From Mesotaenium endlicherianum (taxonomy: Eukaryota > Streptophyta > Zygnematophyceae > Zygnematales > Mesotaeniaceae): a DNA stretch of 64,000 bases. Location of the stretch: assembly GCA_009602735.1 (NCBI GenBank), contig WELA01013857.1, positions 241,345 to 305,344 on the forward strand, in the 5' to 3' direction. The position numbers were made by a program, and so were the translations under genes. A model generated the notes under the pieces. The model was not told the DNA's origin. It ran no database searches and worked only from the letters and a program-made list of their open reading frames with translations. Positions 1-11,539 of the stretch are shown piece by piece (the first letter of the stretch is position 1; the number at the start of each line of letters is the position of its first letter).

Positions 1-616
1 CCCCCCCCCGCGGCCCCCGCGCCCCCGCCCCCTGGGGCACTTGGACTGGGCGCGTGCGTGCATGCGTGCGTGTGTGAGTGCGTATGCTTGCTTGCTTGTG
101 GCTTGTGCATGTTGGACGGGCGGTACAGGATTGGGCGTGCCCGCTCCCGCTCCCCTCTTTGCGCCTTCGCCCCCACACCACCACGCCTGTGAAGCAGTGG
201 TCCATCGCTGCCACCTCCGCCATCTCTCTGTGCTCGTGCCTTTACAGCTGCGTGTGCTCTCTGAGCTTGTGCGTCTGCAAGTGACGACGCACAGCGTGCG
301 CTCGCGCGTTTGTTGCGGTGTCGGGCAAGGCGGCCGGCGAACGCGTAGACTTTGAGCGCCTCTCGCGAAGCTGGCTGTCAGCCCCCGCCAACAATCTAGA
401 GGGGCAGAGAGAGAGAGGGGGGGAGGGAGGGAGGGAGGGAGGGACTCACCGCATCAGCAAGCCGCCCCTCCGCTGCTCTTCTCGCCCTGGCGCTCACACC
501 CGGGCTCGCGCCTTGCTTCTCTCTCCTCCTGCCTCCCGCCTGCGCCTGCTCACACACTCAGTCTCACGCGGCGTAGTCTCGCCTCCTCCTGTCTGCTGGG
601 GTGGTGGGGTCGGCAG
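1..616. other. GC-rich non-coding DNA, probably intron of the GHR gene
   Basis: No exon with recognisable homology was found here. The stretch is very GC-rich, with pyrimidine-rich runs and a purine-rich GAGG/GGGA simple repeat at about 405-443. Because the exon that follows starts in the middle of a GHR domain, earlier exons must lie left of the window or be unrecognised here. A short open frame around 318-390 could be an exon remnant, but it matches no conserved GHR block. Confidence 0.5.
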
Positions 617-3600
617 GGGAGCAGAAGGAGGGGGGGCCGGGGTGGGCGGTGCCGCAGCCCACGCTGGCGGACTGGTGGTTGCTGCCGAGCCTGGTGCCGT
701 TTGACCCCGTGTTCTACAGCCTCTTCAAGTGCAACCTGCGGCACCTCCGCGACTACCCCAACCTCCACGTGGGGCCCCCTTCCCCCTTCCTCTGTCCCCG
801 TCCTCCCCGCTCCTCACCCTGCCCCTCCCTCTTGCACGTAATGTAGATACACACACATAGGTATGTTGTATACCCATACGTACACCTGCATATAATTCCA
901 TGTGTAGACACATAACTGCTCATATGTATATCTCCAATGTCTGTGTTGATGTGTGATAGATGTGTGCACCCTCTTCATCGTGCACTTCCTGTTCTTGTCC
1001 GCTTGCCAGCCCACCGTAGCCCCAGGGCTTTAGCTCCAAGCCAGAACCCCTCAGCCAAAGCGCACATGTCCCCAGTCCCAACCCCGCCCCCCGCTGACGA
1101 GCGCCCCCCGCCTGACGCCCGGTTGCACCTGCCCCTGCGCAGGCGTACATGACAGACCTGCACGCGTACCACCCGGGGGTGGCGCAGACGATATCGCTGC
1201 GGCACCTTAAGGACGGCTTCTACAAGAGCCTGCTGGACCTCAACCCCAAGGCCATCGTCCCTCTCGGCGACAGCCCCTTCCCGCTGGAGCCCCCCCTCCA
1301 GCGCCGCTGGCTAGGCCTCCCCGAGGAGACTACGGGCGAGGCAGCCCAGCCAGGTGGCGGGGCGGGGGCGGCGGCTGCTGCTGCTGCTGCTGCTGCTGCG
1401 GAGAGTGCCGGGCAGGGCGGGGGCGCAAAGGCGGCGGCGGGGGGTGTGAAGGGCGCGTTTGTGCGGCAGACGGCGGCGTTCCGCAAGCACATCACGGCGG
1501 ACGGGTCGTCGGGCTACCCGGCAGAGGCGGGCAGATACCACCTGTACCTGGCCAACAACTGCCCCTGGTGCCACAGGTGGGTGCGGCTGGCGCAGCAGCT
1601 GCAGCCGCCGGGAACGCCCCCCTTCTTTCTCCTTCTACACCTGCCCGTTTCACACCCCCCTCCTCTGGTGCGAAATGGTCATGCTGCCTCCAGCCGCGCC
1701 TGCTGCTGCGGCTGCTGCACCATCATCTGGTGTAACGATTGCGGCGCCCTTCATCTTCTTGGCTCAGCCGCCAGCGGCCGAATTGCGCGTGGGGCTTGGG
1801 GGGACTGCACTGTGCATCCATAAGTGCAGCAGGAGAAAGGGTGGGATGGGGTGAGAGTGCAGTCAGGCACTAAGAACTATGGAGAGCCTGCATGAAATGT
1901 TCCACCTCTCCCGCCCCCCCCTCGCCCCCGGCTATCCTGTCACCCTCTCTGCCAGTAGAAGACAGCAACAGAAGCAGCAGCAGCAACTCAAATCTCGTCT
2001 GCTCTCACCTTCCCCCCGTCCCTCTCCCTCTCACTGGCTGCTTTTGTCACTCCTCGTCCCAGCATGCCGATGCACGCCCCCTTCAGGAGCAAGCTGAGCC
2101 CACTCAGAGCAAGGGAGTTGCAAGCGCGTGCACGTGTCTTAGTTGTACGCATGCTCGTACGCGCATGCGCGCGTGCCTGCACGTTCGTCCGAGCGTGTGA
2201 GTCATATGCACGAATGCATGCTTGTGTGCACGTGTCTGACTCGCGTTTGCGCGAGCGCTCGAGCGTGCGAGCGTGCGTCTGCGCGCGTTCTTGCGAGCAG
2301 GGTGGCGCTGACGCGCGCGGTGCTGGGCCTGGAGGGCGCCATCTCACGCGACGTGGTGTGGTTCCGCCGCGACCCCGCGCACGGCTGGCAGCTCAACCCC
2401 GACGAGCCCGGCTGCACGCCCGACACCGTCAACGGCGGGATTAAGTTCATCGAGGAGCTCTACCAGCGCGAGGGCTCCACCCAGCGCTCTGTGAGTCTCG
2501 GCCCCCCACCCGCGCCTCCGCTAGCCCACTTTGCTTGCCCGCTTGCCGGCCTGCCCGCTCCCCCGCATGCGCACGCGCGCGCTCGCGGCCTTCTGCCCTG
2601 GGCGCCAACCCGCCTGTCTGCTCAACTGCCCGCGTGTGTGAAAGTGCACGCGCAAGCGTGTGCGCAAATGTGCTTGTGCACAGGCGTGCGTGCAAGGTTG
2701 AGCAGAACACGTGCAGCTGCCTCTCTGGCTGCGGCTAGCCTCGCCTCCTCCACTTCCTGGGCCTCAGTAACCCGGTTGAGGCTCCAACCTACTTGTAGTG
2801 AAGTGAGTATCCCGGCCCCTTCCCCTCCCCCCCCGGGCCCCCCTCTGCTCCCCGCTCCCTCCTCTGGTGCCACCTTGTTGCTTCGGCTTTGTGAGTCATG
2901 ACCGTGGCCACCCGGCCCGGTCGTATCAGGGGCAGTTTTTTTCCTCCAGGAGGGGCCAGCAAGCGCCGGTTTGGTTTGATACCTAGAATCATGAGGTCGC
3001 ATCTCACAGAGTAGGGCTTCCAGGCTGCACCACTCTCCGCCTTAGCTGGCAATAGCTGGCCCCAATCGTTGCGACACGCGGGCCACTTGGCAACTGTTGG
3101 CCATGTGGACACCTGTTCCGGTCGACCAGGGGCACTGCACCGTACAGGTCCCGCTGCCTGCTTTCACCCCCACCCTCAGAGCCCTGAACCCACCACCCGC
3201 TCTCCTTTCCTCTCCTCTCCTCTTTGCCTGCTCTGCTCTCCTCTCCCCTGCTCTCCCCCACTTTGCTGTGCTATGCCATGCCCGCCTGCCTGCCGGTCCA
3301 CCCGCCCGCCTGCCCACTCGCATGCCCGCCTGTCCGCGTGCCTGCCCGCCTGCCAGCCTGCCTGCCTCCCTGCCGGCCTGCAGTCCCCCTGCCTGCATGC
3401 CTGTGCGCCACCCCGCCCCTGACGCGAAGCTCTGGCTGTGTGTGCGCGCGCAGGTGCCCGTGCTGTGGGACAAGGTGACGGGCAGCATCATCTCCAACGA
3501 GAGCGGCGAGATCATCCGCATGTTGGCGCTGGAGTTCACGGCGCTGCACCGCCCGGGGGCGCCCGCGCTGTACCCCGCGCCCCTGCGCGCGGGGATCGAC

Positions 3601-4233
3601 GAGGTGAACGCGTGGGTGTACGAGTGCATCAACAACGGCGCCTACAAGTCAGGCTTCGCCTCCACGCAGGAGGCATACGAGGCCGCCTACGCCAATTTCT
3701 TCGCCGCGCTGGACCGCCTGGAGCTCCGCCTCCGCGACCAGAGGTATGTACGCGCGTGCGTGCGTATCTGCGTGCTTGCTTCCTCCTCTGTGAAATTATG
3801 TGCTAGCCACTCAGAGCTCGTCTACCACTAGTTGCCCTCACTTGCGCGTCTGCCCCTCCTCTTGCGGAGAGGCCCACAGCGTCGCCCTTTAGGGCATTTC
3901 TTGCTCCGTCTGCGCAAAGTTGAAGGGCCCCAAGACTCGCATGCCCCTCCGATGCAACAGCGTGCGCTGTCTTTGTCCTCACAGCTAGAAGCACGCGTGT
4001 AGATGTGAACTTCTAGCTGTGATTGCCTGCGGCGGCGGCAGGTGGGTGATGGGCGCGGAGGTGACGGAGGCGGACGTGCGCCTGTTCCCCACCATTTTCC
4101 GCTTTGACCAGGTGTACTACATCCGCTTCCAGCTCAACAAGGCGCTGCTCGTCGACTCCTACCCCAACCTCCAGGTGCGTCTCAGGGTCAAGTCACGGGC
4201 TGCCACCTGGCTGGGTGGCTGAGAGGCAGCCTG

Positions 4234-4290
<57 letters not shown>

Positions 4291-4668
4291 NCATATCCCA
4301 CAACACCACTTTTACCACTGTTATCGGAGGTGGATCTCAGGCCTTTTCCACACCTGTACCCCGTCACGAAACCACACGTATTTTGTAAAGTGTGGGTATA
4401 TGTGCGGCATGCGCGCGCGTGTGCCAACAATCTTCTTAAATGTGGAAGTACCTATACACATTGATTGGTCAAAATTGATTGGCTAACAAAAACCTCACAC
4501 AAAATGGGCACCCCTCTTGTTGTCGTGAGTGGGCAGAGGTGGATGATGGACTTCTACAACCTGCCAGGTGTCAAGGCGGCGAGCGACATTGAGCACTGCA
4601 AGAAGGGCTACTTTGGGGCTGCAGGCAACAAGATTGTGCCGATTGGCCCTGACTTCAAATTTCCTTGA
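617..4668 (+). CDS. Glutathionyl-hydroquinone reductase (Xi-class GST), tandem two-domain protein, 5' end outside the window
   Basis: GHRs use glutathione to reduce glutathionyl-hydroquinones, giving hydroquinone and GSSG. Proposed exons: about 617-768 (start uncertain), 1143-1576, 2301-2490, 3454-3743, 4042-4174, 4537-4668. The phases agree at every junction and give about 440 visible residues. The first two exons carry the C-terminal part of one GHR domain (PFDPVFYSLFKCNLR, DYPNL, HPGVAQTISLRHLK, IVPLGD). The second exon continues in frame through a poly-Ala/Gly linker into the start of another domain (FRKHIT, GRYHLYLANNCPWCHR). Later exons give VLGLEGAIS, VPVLWDK, NESGEIIRML, the helical region to DQR, ADVRLFPTIFRFD, DYPNL-like SYPNLQ, and the end IVPIGPDFKFP before TGA. 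A junction at the same place and phase follows YPNL in both domains, which points to internal duplication. The active-site motif is CPWC rather than the usual CPWA. TGTAA at 4843-4847 may be a poly(A) signal. Domain assignment is secure; exon edges are inferred from splice consensus. Confidence 0.8.
4236..4291. repeat. CT microsatellite with one undetermined base, in a GHR intron
   Basis: An almost pure (CT)n tract of about 55 bases ends in a single N at 4291. It begins about 60 bases after the 5' splice site at 4175. The N is probably a collapsed or unresolved repeat length. Confidence 0.95.
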
Positions 4669-7600
4669 AAGTGGACTATTTCAACACCGTGTACAATGAC
4701 AATGAGAATGACGTGGACTCTCGGATCCTTGGCAGCCGCCATTGCATACGAGAAATAAGAAGCGAGAGGCTTGTTCACAAGAAAGAATAAGTAGAAGGCT
4801 TCGTATGTGGATGAGATAGGCAAGCCGCAAGACAATGATCAATGTAAGCACAGCGTGTCTTGTTCGAGCGTCTCACCATGGTGGTCTCAACTACATGTGC
4901 ATTTGAGAACTTCATAGACTCTTGTCGCACATCTTGAAAATTAGACACGTCTTGCTAGTTTCTCTTTTGGGTGTTCGCCGCTGGAGCAACACGACTGGTT
5001 GCAACTTTCACTTCTCGTGGAGTCTGGCTGTAGATGTGATGGTGTTCTAGACCATGCAACCTAAGTCTTACGACAGCGCATTCACATAGGGTGTGGATGC
5101 TATCTTGCTTGCCTTCGTTGATTTTCTACAGAGGCGGTTAAACGCGTTAATATATATTTCTCGCTAAAGCTTGAGAGCAACTTGTGGAAGCTAAAGATAG
5201 AGCCGAGTTGAATAGCTGTTCTGAATTCCCTATATTGGTTTGCCCTTGCGAACTTTCTTTTCATTGTTCTCTAGCCCTGTCGGCTGCAACTTTTACCATG
5301 AAACTGTTGTGTATCTGTTCATTACCCTTGAAATGTCCCAATGCGAAATCTGTAACCAGCCAAGGGTCTCCTTCAGGTGAGTTGACATAACTTTTTCCAG
5401 AATGGACGTTCCCAATAATATAAATGGGTGGATTTGGTCGCATCAAGAGCGAGTTGATCAGGTTGACCATCTGTCCCTAGTTCTTGGCTCGACGGTCTTG
5501 AAAACCCAACACTTGCCCAATTTGTGAATATGGCGGACAAGAAAATCCAGCAAATACAAGTTGTCAGACCTTACGTTGTCAATATGTCCATCAATCAATT
5601 TCTAATGGAACCAAGCTTTCAAAACTTAGCATCGGAATCATTTCTTTTACGATGCTCCCAAAGGCCTTGAATGCATGAGGGTCGTTATCGACAGAGTAAG
5701 CTCTTCTTATTGAATGTCCTGGGGGAATTAGAGCCACTTTCCGGCGCCCAATCCTCCAAATACTTCCACTTCCATACTTCCTACAAGTGGCAAGTCTCAC
5801 CACTCGCTGTATGGGTGCTTGCACCAATAGTTCTACACCAATGTTGACTTTATTGGGTCACATGAAACTCACACGGGTGAAATTGGAGAGACCAATTTTT
5901 GGGGTCAAACGTACGAATTCTTACGATTAAGCAATTCAAACCGCATCAAAAAGTCTTAGCATGTCAATTAAGCAGCTTCGGGTCTTCTTTAATTCCTCTT
6001 CATATTTCGATTAAGCTTGCTCGCTCCTCATTTTTATTTGTAAGCGCTAACAAGTAGAAGTACCAATAGCAATTTATATCTTATTTCGAGGTGTTGTATG
6101 CAGTTACTCTTGTTTTTAGTAGAGGGCCTTGCAAGGTCAGGTAGGCTTAAAATATTGCGCATCCATGGTTATTTTGCTGTTATCTTCTCCCCATAAAGTG
6201 GCCCGTTTCTTCATGCTTTTTAATTCGAGAGGCTACACTACATGCTACTTGAGTGCAGGAAACATGACGTGTAACTTGTACGATAAACTTGCCGCGACTG
6301 CAGTCCACCATTTTGTTTGAGAAAGTACCTGTTTTTCTCAAGAACATGCTTATCTGTGGAATAAAATAGATCTCAATTCTTCTTTACTTTCAGAGAATTC
6401 AGATGTTCCTACATCTGCTTTATACATGTAAGAGCACCACAAAAGGTCCACTCTGGCTGGTGACGGTACTAGGGTTACGGGTCCAGGTGCAAATTAGCAG
6501 GTTATCTAGACGTTTCTAGGCGCTACAGTAATTGTGGCAACTTAAGGGGCCTGAAGACACAGGTTTGTCCTTTTTGTGACCTAGATTTTTTTATTTGTGT
6601 GGAGGTAGACCCTACTATATAGGTCACTAACTTTAGGAGACGGATATACAACAAGGCCAATGCTACTCCATGGTCAATGTGTGCATTCGAGAGAGTATCT
6701 TACCTCAATCTGTGTTTCAAACATTATTTGGTAGTATGGGCAAGGAGGTAGCCCACACCATTACTCTAGAGGAGCCTTCTATAACAACAAGTATTTGAAG
6801 AGTTCGTTGGAAGCTAGAGGAAATGGATGAATATTTACCCTTTCAGTCTCTTAGGAACGGATCCGGTGGAGCTATTGCAAGGTGTTGTCAAATTCGGGCG
6901 AAAGTGTAGTGGTTATTCCTTCTTTGTTCTTAGAGTGGAGGTTGGATGTCAACGAAGAACATATGTGTTGTATACAATTTTCATTTTGCATTCTAATCGA
7001 TAAGAGAGTATTGTTGTAGGGTATGACCATTGCTATGATAGAAAGAAGTGAGGAGCAAATTTCCTCATTGAAGATAGAAATTAGATTGTAGAAAGAGTGG
7101 CAGATATGCCTGATAGGCTAATAATCAAAAGGATTAGATGTGAGACAATTCATGATTAGCAGTTGGTCGCACTGCTAGAGAAGAAGCTGCAACGGCTGAG
7201 GAAGACGAGGTCAAGAAGGACATGAAGTTGCGAGAGCGATCACAGAGGCGACATTGTGCTGTTCAAGAAAAAGATGAGAGGGATAGTAGGGAAAGGGGAA
7301 GACTGTATGATGAACAAGAGACTTCGCGGACGGAAGAGGAAAAGAGGGATGAATGGGATAGCCACAGAGTACCCCCACCCCCACCTAAAATTGAAGCTCA
7401 ACTAGCTAACATCAGGGGTAGACATCTCATGCAACAAGCAAGAGCTCACTGTGCAGTCTTATATAACACTTCTACAACAAAAGGTATGCGACTTCACACA
7501 CTAAGGTTGTTGTTTCATCACGCATATGTTTTTAATGTTTGTTATGGACTCAGTACCATATATGTGATTCTCAATTTCCACTATTGTGCATGTGCCTACA

Positions 7601-7952
7601 TATGTCATACATTGGTGTGGATGTTTTCCTACTATACTTGTATATGCGTGTCTATGACTAAAATATTTTATGAAGTAATTATGCTCCTGTGTGCTGTATT
7701 AATTACTATATTACGCTATCCTCCAATTGAGTCCTCTTCATATCCCATCTCTCATGTTTATTAAGAGGGTGGGTCACGAGCTCATCAATGGCGCGTCTAA
7801 AGATTTTGTGCTCTGGTTCAGTCTGATGTTTGTCAACACCCGTTCTTGCTTATCCGTTCGAATCTTGAGCTTGTTTGTATCTGCACTCTTTCTCCAGTGG
7901 TGCAAAGCCTCCACATCTTCACCGCGGAACTGGTCTAGGTTGCCATACCTCT
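4669..7952. other. AT-richer intergenic region with no recognised gene
   Basis: Base composition falls sharply after the GHR stop. No open frame matches a family I recognise. On the minus strand, frames at about 5827-5591 and 5470-5261 read like coding remnants (for example VRSDNLYLLDFLVRHI between them), possibly an old transposase. On the plus strand, 7222-7470 encodes a very charged Arg/Glu/Asp-rich stretch and then degenerates. None of these is supported well enough to call. Confidence 0.4.
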
Positions 7953-8093
7953 TGTTGTGCATTAAGAAGTCGTGTGCGCATCAGCGGCATAAGCAATACA
8001 CGAATGGGCAAGCAGGCTTTGCTGCAACAATAGAAACGGAAATGCAGGTGGCCTTGAGGCCAAACAGAGGGTCAACTGTCAAATCTTTTAATT
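7953..8093. repeat. Short direct repeat R, outer copy
   Basis: About 141 bases starting TGTTGTGCATTA and ending TTTTAATT. It is closely matched by 9269-9406, and more loosely by 54449-54560 with a truncated piece at 55528-55580. Two of the three approximately 1-kb LTR-like repeats are bracketed by R, as in a small terminal-repeat element. Confidence 0.7.
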
Positions 8094-9266
8094 AGTAAGG
8101 AATGTGTACTCTCTAGAGGGAGCACCTCAAGACTGTAAAATGGTAGGAATAAAACTAATGAAGTATGGCCCAAAAGATCACCGGAGGCACATCATGATCT
8201 TCAAGAGTCGTCCTATGCCAGGGATTAAGCTGTGACTTTGCTCACCACTTGTGACGTTCTTCAAGTGAGTGGAAGCCAAGGGGGCTTGCTCTTCACAAGA
8301 GAGCGACTAAGTGGTCCTGAAAACACAAGAGATGTTACTTATTACTGGCATAATGGGCTTTACAAAAATTGCCTTCTAAGGGTATCCACTGCTATATACT
8401 CCGCGCAAAATTGACGCTGAAAATTCAGCCAAGGCACGTACTAGCTCTCCTATTGGCTAAGCATAACACAAAGCAATCAAATTTAGTCCTAGTTTTAAAA
8501 TACTCCCGTACAGCCTCTTTTGGCCGAATCGTACGTATTGCAATACTCCGTATCGTGATTTTCCGTATTGGCGTATAACCAGATTTTTTGATTTATTTCC
8601 GATTTAAAGTTGGTTCATTTCACCGACACTCACGCATTTTGGCGTATTCCAACGTACAGGTTTGACTCTCACGTTTTGTACGTGCGGCAAATCGGCGAAT
8701 TCGTATGCGCCGTATCCAAATTTCAAAACTAGAAATCTAATGCAAGGAATATGCTAAATGCGTCTCATATGCAGAGCTTACCTTGACTAATGCTACCTAG
8801 ATAAAGCCTTAAAAGTAGATCTGGAACTTGAGGAAGCTTCCTCTAGGGATAAGTGATGCAGTCACCAGTTTATAGCTCTATTGATGCTCATGTACTATGA
8901 TAATGCATGCAAAGTGTGTAGTATCAAGTTTGCGAACTTGTACGCTAATGGCTAGGGGTCCTTGGAGTCGCGAAGAGCCAACAATGTGACCTTTGGGCAC
9001 ATTGAGTCACAAAGTGGCCTTAGGTGAAACTCCACTAGGGGCCGGTATATGGCGCGAACTAGATTGCGAATATCTCGCTCGACCAAATGACGTGAAACTG
9101 GTGCCATTCGGAAGGTGGCTTGGCGCTGTACATTTTAGCAATTTGGAACACTAGCAAAAGTCAACATATGGATGCGTAAAGTCAAGTCAAAGTCGGCCTT
9201 CCTAGGTTGATGGTTCACGCACGTGTAGCTCGATTTAGTGCGACGACAACCTAATGAGTCATGACA
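8094..9266 (-). repeat. LTR-like repeat of element E, left copy (3' side)
   Basis: This aligns along its length with 15219-16224 and more loosely with about 54590-55525. All three end in ATGACA on the plus strand, i.e. TGTCAT at the minus-strand start, consistent with a TG-starting LTR. It is longer than a simple match because a 246-bp DNA transposon sits inside it. Read on the plus strand its frames encode nothing recognisable. Confidence 0.6.
8488..8733. mobile_element. 246-bp non-autonomous DNA transposon (hAT-like MITE)
   Basis: The insert is absent from the sister repeat, whose empty site is AATCTAGT at 15685-15692. The flanking copies are AATTTAGT (8480-8487) and AATCTAAT (8734-8741), each one base from the empty site, giving an 8-bp target duplication. 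The ends are short inverted repeats, CCTAGTTTT against TCTAGTTTT on the other strand. The interior holds many CGTAC/CGTAT motifs near both ends, like hAT subterminal repeats. It has no coding capacity. An 8-bp duplication is typical of hAT elements; the superfamily is inferred. Confidence 0.75.
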
Positions 9267-9268
9267 GC

Positions 9269-9406
9269 TGTCGTGCATTAGGAGGTCGTGTGTGCATCAC
9301 CGGCAAAAGCAATACACAAATGGGCAAGCAGGCTTTGCTGCAATAGAAACGGAAATGCAAGTGGCCTTAAGGCCAAAAAGAGTGTCAACTATCAAATGTT
9401 TTAATT
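9269..9406. repeat. Short direct repeat R, inner copy
   Basis: This 138-base repeat (TGTCGTGCATTA to TTTTAATT) matches 7953-8093 with few differences and one 3-base gap. It starts two bases after the ATGACA end of the LTR-like repeat; the same two-base spacing is seen at 55525. Confidence 0.7.
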
Positions 9407-9885
9407 CCCCCCCAACTCTAAGCCTCCAGCTGATGAGCTGTAATCGCTGCCTAATGCTTGCTCAGCGCAGCCATTGCAAAACCAGTCTTTAGCTGGCACA
9501 CGGGCCAGCGATGAGTCGAGGCAACCGATGTGGAAGCGGATGTCGCAGAGCAGCATCTTGGCCTCCTGGCCAGGACTATGGTAGATCTAGCACGCCCACT
9601 TCTTGGACGGCCGCGCGTCGCAAGGACAAACCTGCAAGTCAAGGATTGGAAGGTGACACGGGCCACAGTCTTTGTGTGGTCCTTGTGAAGACGTCTATCT
9701 GCACCTTCCAGCATCTTTGTAAGTGTCCCCCCCAGCTTCTAAGTAGGGAAAGCTAGGGTCATCTCTGGTCATGCTGCTGGCATCTCTTGCACTGCGGCTG
9801 GCGCCGTTTGCCCTACTGCTGGCATCTCTTGTTGAGCAGCTGCTGCAAACTGCCTTGGACCTCCTACTTGAGGCAAGAAAGTGGC

Positions 9886-10764
9886 TCAATCAATTGGCGT
9901 AAGATGCATCTTTGCATTGGACGACTCTGGCTTCTCGTCCGCAGGCTGCAGCAGGTCTGCATTGGTAGTCACGTCGTCGTCAAATGCCATGAAGCCATAG
10001 AGTGCAGTGGCAACGAGACGCCGGTCCACGATGTCGAGCGACAAAGAGGCAGTGCGGCTACCTCCAGTGCGCCACTCTGGCCAATAGTGAACACGCTCCA
10101 TCAAGTTATCGTTGGCGGCACCAATGGGGAAGAGAATGTCCTGCCCCAATAGTACGACGAAGGTCTTGGAGCGGATGACGAGTGCATGCCGATGGATGGT
10201 CGTCTCATCCGCTGTCCTTGGGCGGAAGGTGAAGCGGAGCGCCAGTCGCGTGCGCCCAGTGACGGACTCTAAAGTGCCCGCCGCGGTGTTAATTTGCATG
10301 GAAAACTCCTCCAGGTTGACTGGCGAGAGGCCCAACTGACGGAAATAGCTAAGGCTGATGAGGATAGGTTGCACGCCTGTGTCAAACATGATGTGTTGTG
10401 GAGCCTGCATGTTGACAAGGACAATACCCTGTGCGTTATCCAGAAACGCGGCGTTAGGATTGTGCTCGTGCCCAGGGCGCGCGGGCGCGGGGAGCACTAC
10501 GGCGATGGCGTCGGACGCTGGCCTGCCGACAGCGGTGCGTAGACAGGCACCGCGTGGCAGTAGCAACAGCTGGGTTGCTTGCCGGGTAGTCTCCAGCGTC
10601 ACGCTTAGATCAGCAAAGGAGAGTGCCGGCATGCGATGCAATGCCGACGAGATGACCTCGGTGCTGAGCTGCACCAACTTGATCGGCGAGAAGAGCGCGT
10701 GTGGGATGCAGGTGGTTGGCGCTGTCGGCGTCTCCAGCACGCGGAAAGAGCGAGGAAGGCGCAA
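9886..10764 (-). mobile_element. Element E: retropepsin-like aspartic protease region
   Basis: A minus-strand frame of about 290 residues carries an aspartic protease fold: the catalytic motif FDTG (about 10376-10387), hydrophobic strands after it (ILISLSYFRQLGL), and a distal VVLLGQDILFP block resembling the second conserved protease motif. Upstream, PSFADL-like and LLLLPRGA blocks are shared with the copy at 61.3-62.0 kb. It belongs to the gag/protease part of an LTR-type retroelement and is treated as a fossil. A single-domain protease acts as a dimer in this family. Confidence 0.7.
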
Positions 10765-11109
10765 TGCCTCCTCGGTACGGCGTCCCTGGTCTGGTCCGTT
10801 GCGCTTGTGCGCAATCGCTGGCCGGCCTGCCGCTGCTACGAGCGTGCGCTTGCGAGATGCGCTGATAGCTGCTGAGCTGCTGCCAAGTCATAGCGTGCTG
10901 GCGCAGCAGGTAAGAGTATTTGCAGGCCGCGGCGTGTGTGACGGCCGTGGCGAGAATGCTGTCACCAAGGTGCGGAGCAAGTCCGGGCCGAACCTGCGCT
11001 GGTCCTCGAAGGCACCTGCGCCCAACCTGGTACGGGCCTGTGCCTGGCCAGACCTGTGCCTAGCCTGCGGAGCCCGACACGTTGTGACAACGGAGCCGGA
11101 CGCGTCGCG

Positions 11110-11335
11110 AAGTGCTAGCGCTGGCGCTGCAAGTGGTGCTGGTGCCGGCGCATCTGGCGCTGGCGCTGCGGGTGGTGCTGGCGCTAGCGCTGGCACTGGC
11201 GCTTTGGGTAGCGCTGGCGCACCTGGCACTGGCGCTGCGGGTGGCGTTGGCGCTGGCGCACCTAGCGCTGGCGCTGCAAGCGGCGCTGGTGCTGGCGCAC
11301 TTGACGTTGGCGCTGCTGTAGCGCCGTCGCTGTGC
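11110..11335. repeat. Short GCGCTGGCG-type tandem repeat inside element E
   Basis: Many imperfect copies of GCGCTGGCG / GGTGCTGGCGC motifs occur in about 220 bases. Read on the minus strand they encode an Ala/Pro alternation (APAPA, PAPAPLA). It lies just upstream, in minus-strand terms, of the protease region, as a flexible linker might. Confidence 0.85.
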
Positions 11336-11539
11336 CCCCCCCTCTGCGCTAGTCGCGCAGATGCGCTATCGGCCGCGCGTGCGCAAGCGCGCCCCGCGCT
11401 GTTGTGCGTAGCGTCTGGGGTTGTTGCGGGGCTGCTAAATGGCGCCCCCAGGTAGCTCCTGAGGCGGACGGGCCGTAACGCCAGTCCGTCGATGACGTGG
11501 CGTGCAGCTGGCCTAGGAGAAGCTTGTGGCGCCCCCCCC

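Noticed and set aside
2143-2901. 252-residue open frame
   Set aside because: Only 2301-2490 (exon 2 of GHR) is conserved; the flanks read through introns.
7222-7764. Charged hypothetical protein
   Set aside because: The first 85 residues are Arg/Glu-rich, but the rest degenerates into an unconserved hydrophobic tail; no splice or family support.
7953-9406. Stand-alone miniature LTR element with R as its LTRs
   Set aside because: R brackets the body here and at 54.4 kb, but the body alone also repeats at 15.2-16.2 kb flanking gag/protease, so LTR-like status of the body was preferred; the alternative stays open.
10358-11455. 365-residue Ala/Gly-rich open frame on the plus strand
   Set aside because: Antisense of the element E protease and its GCGCTGGCG repeat; the low-complexity tail is produced by the repeat.
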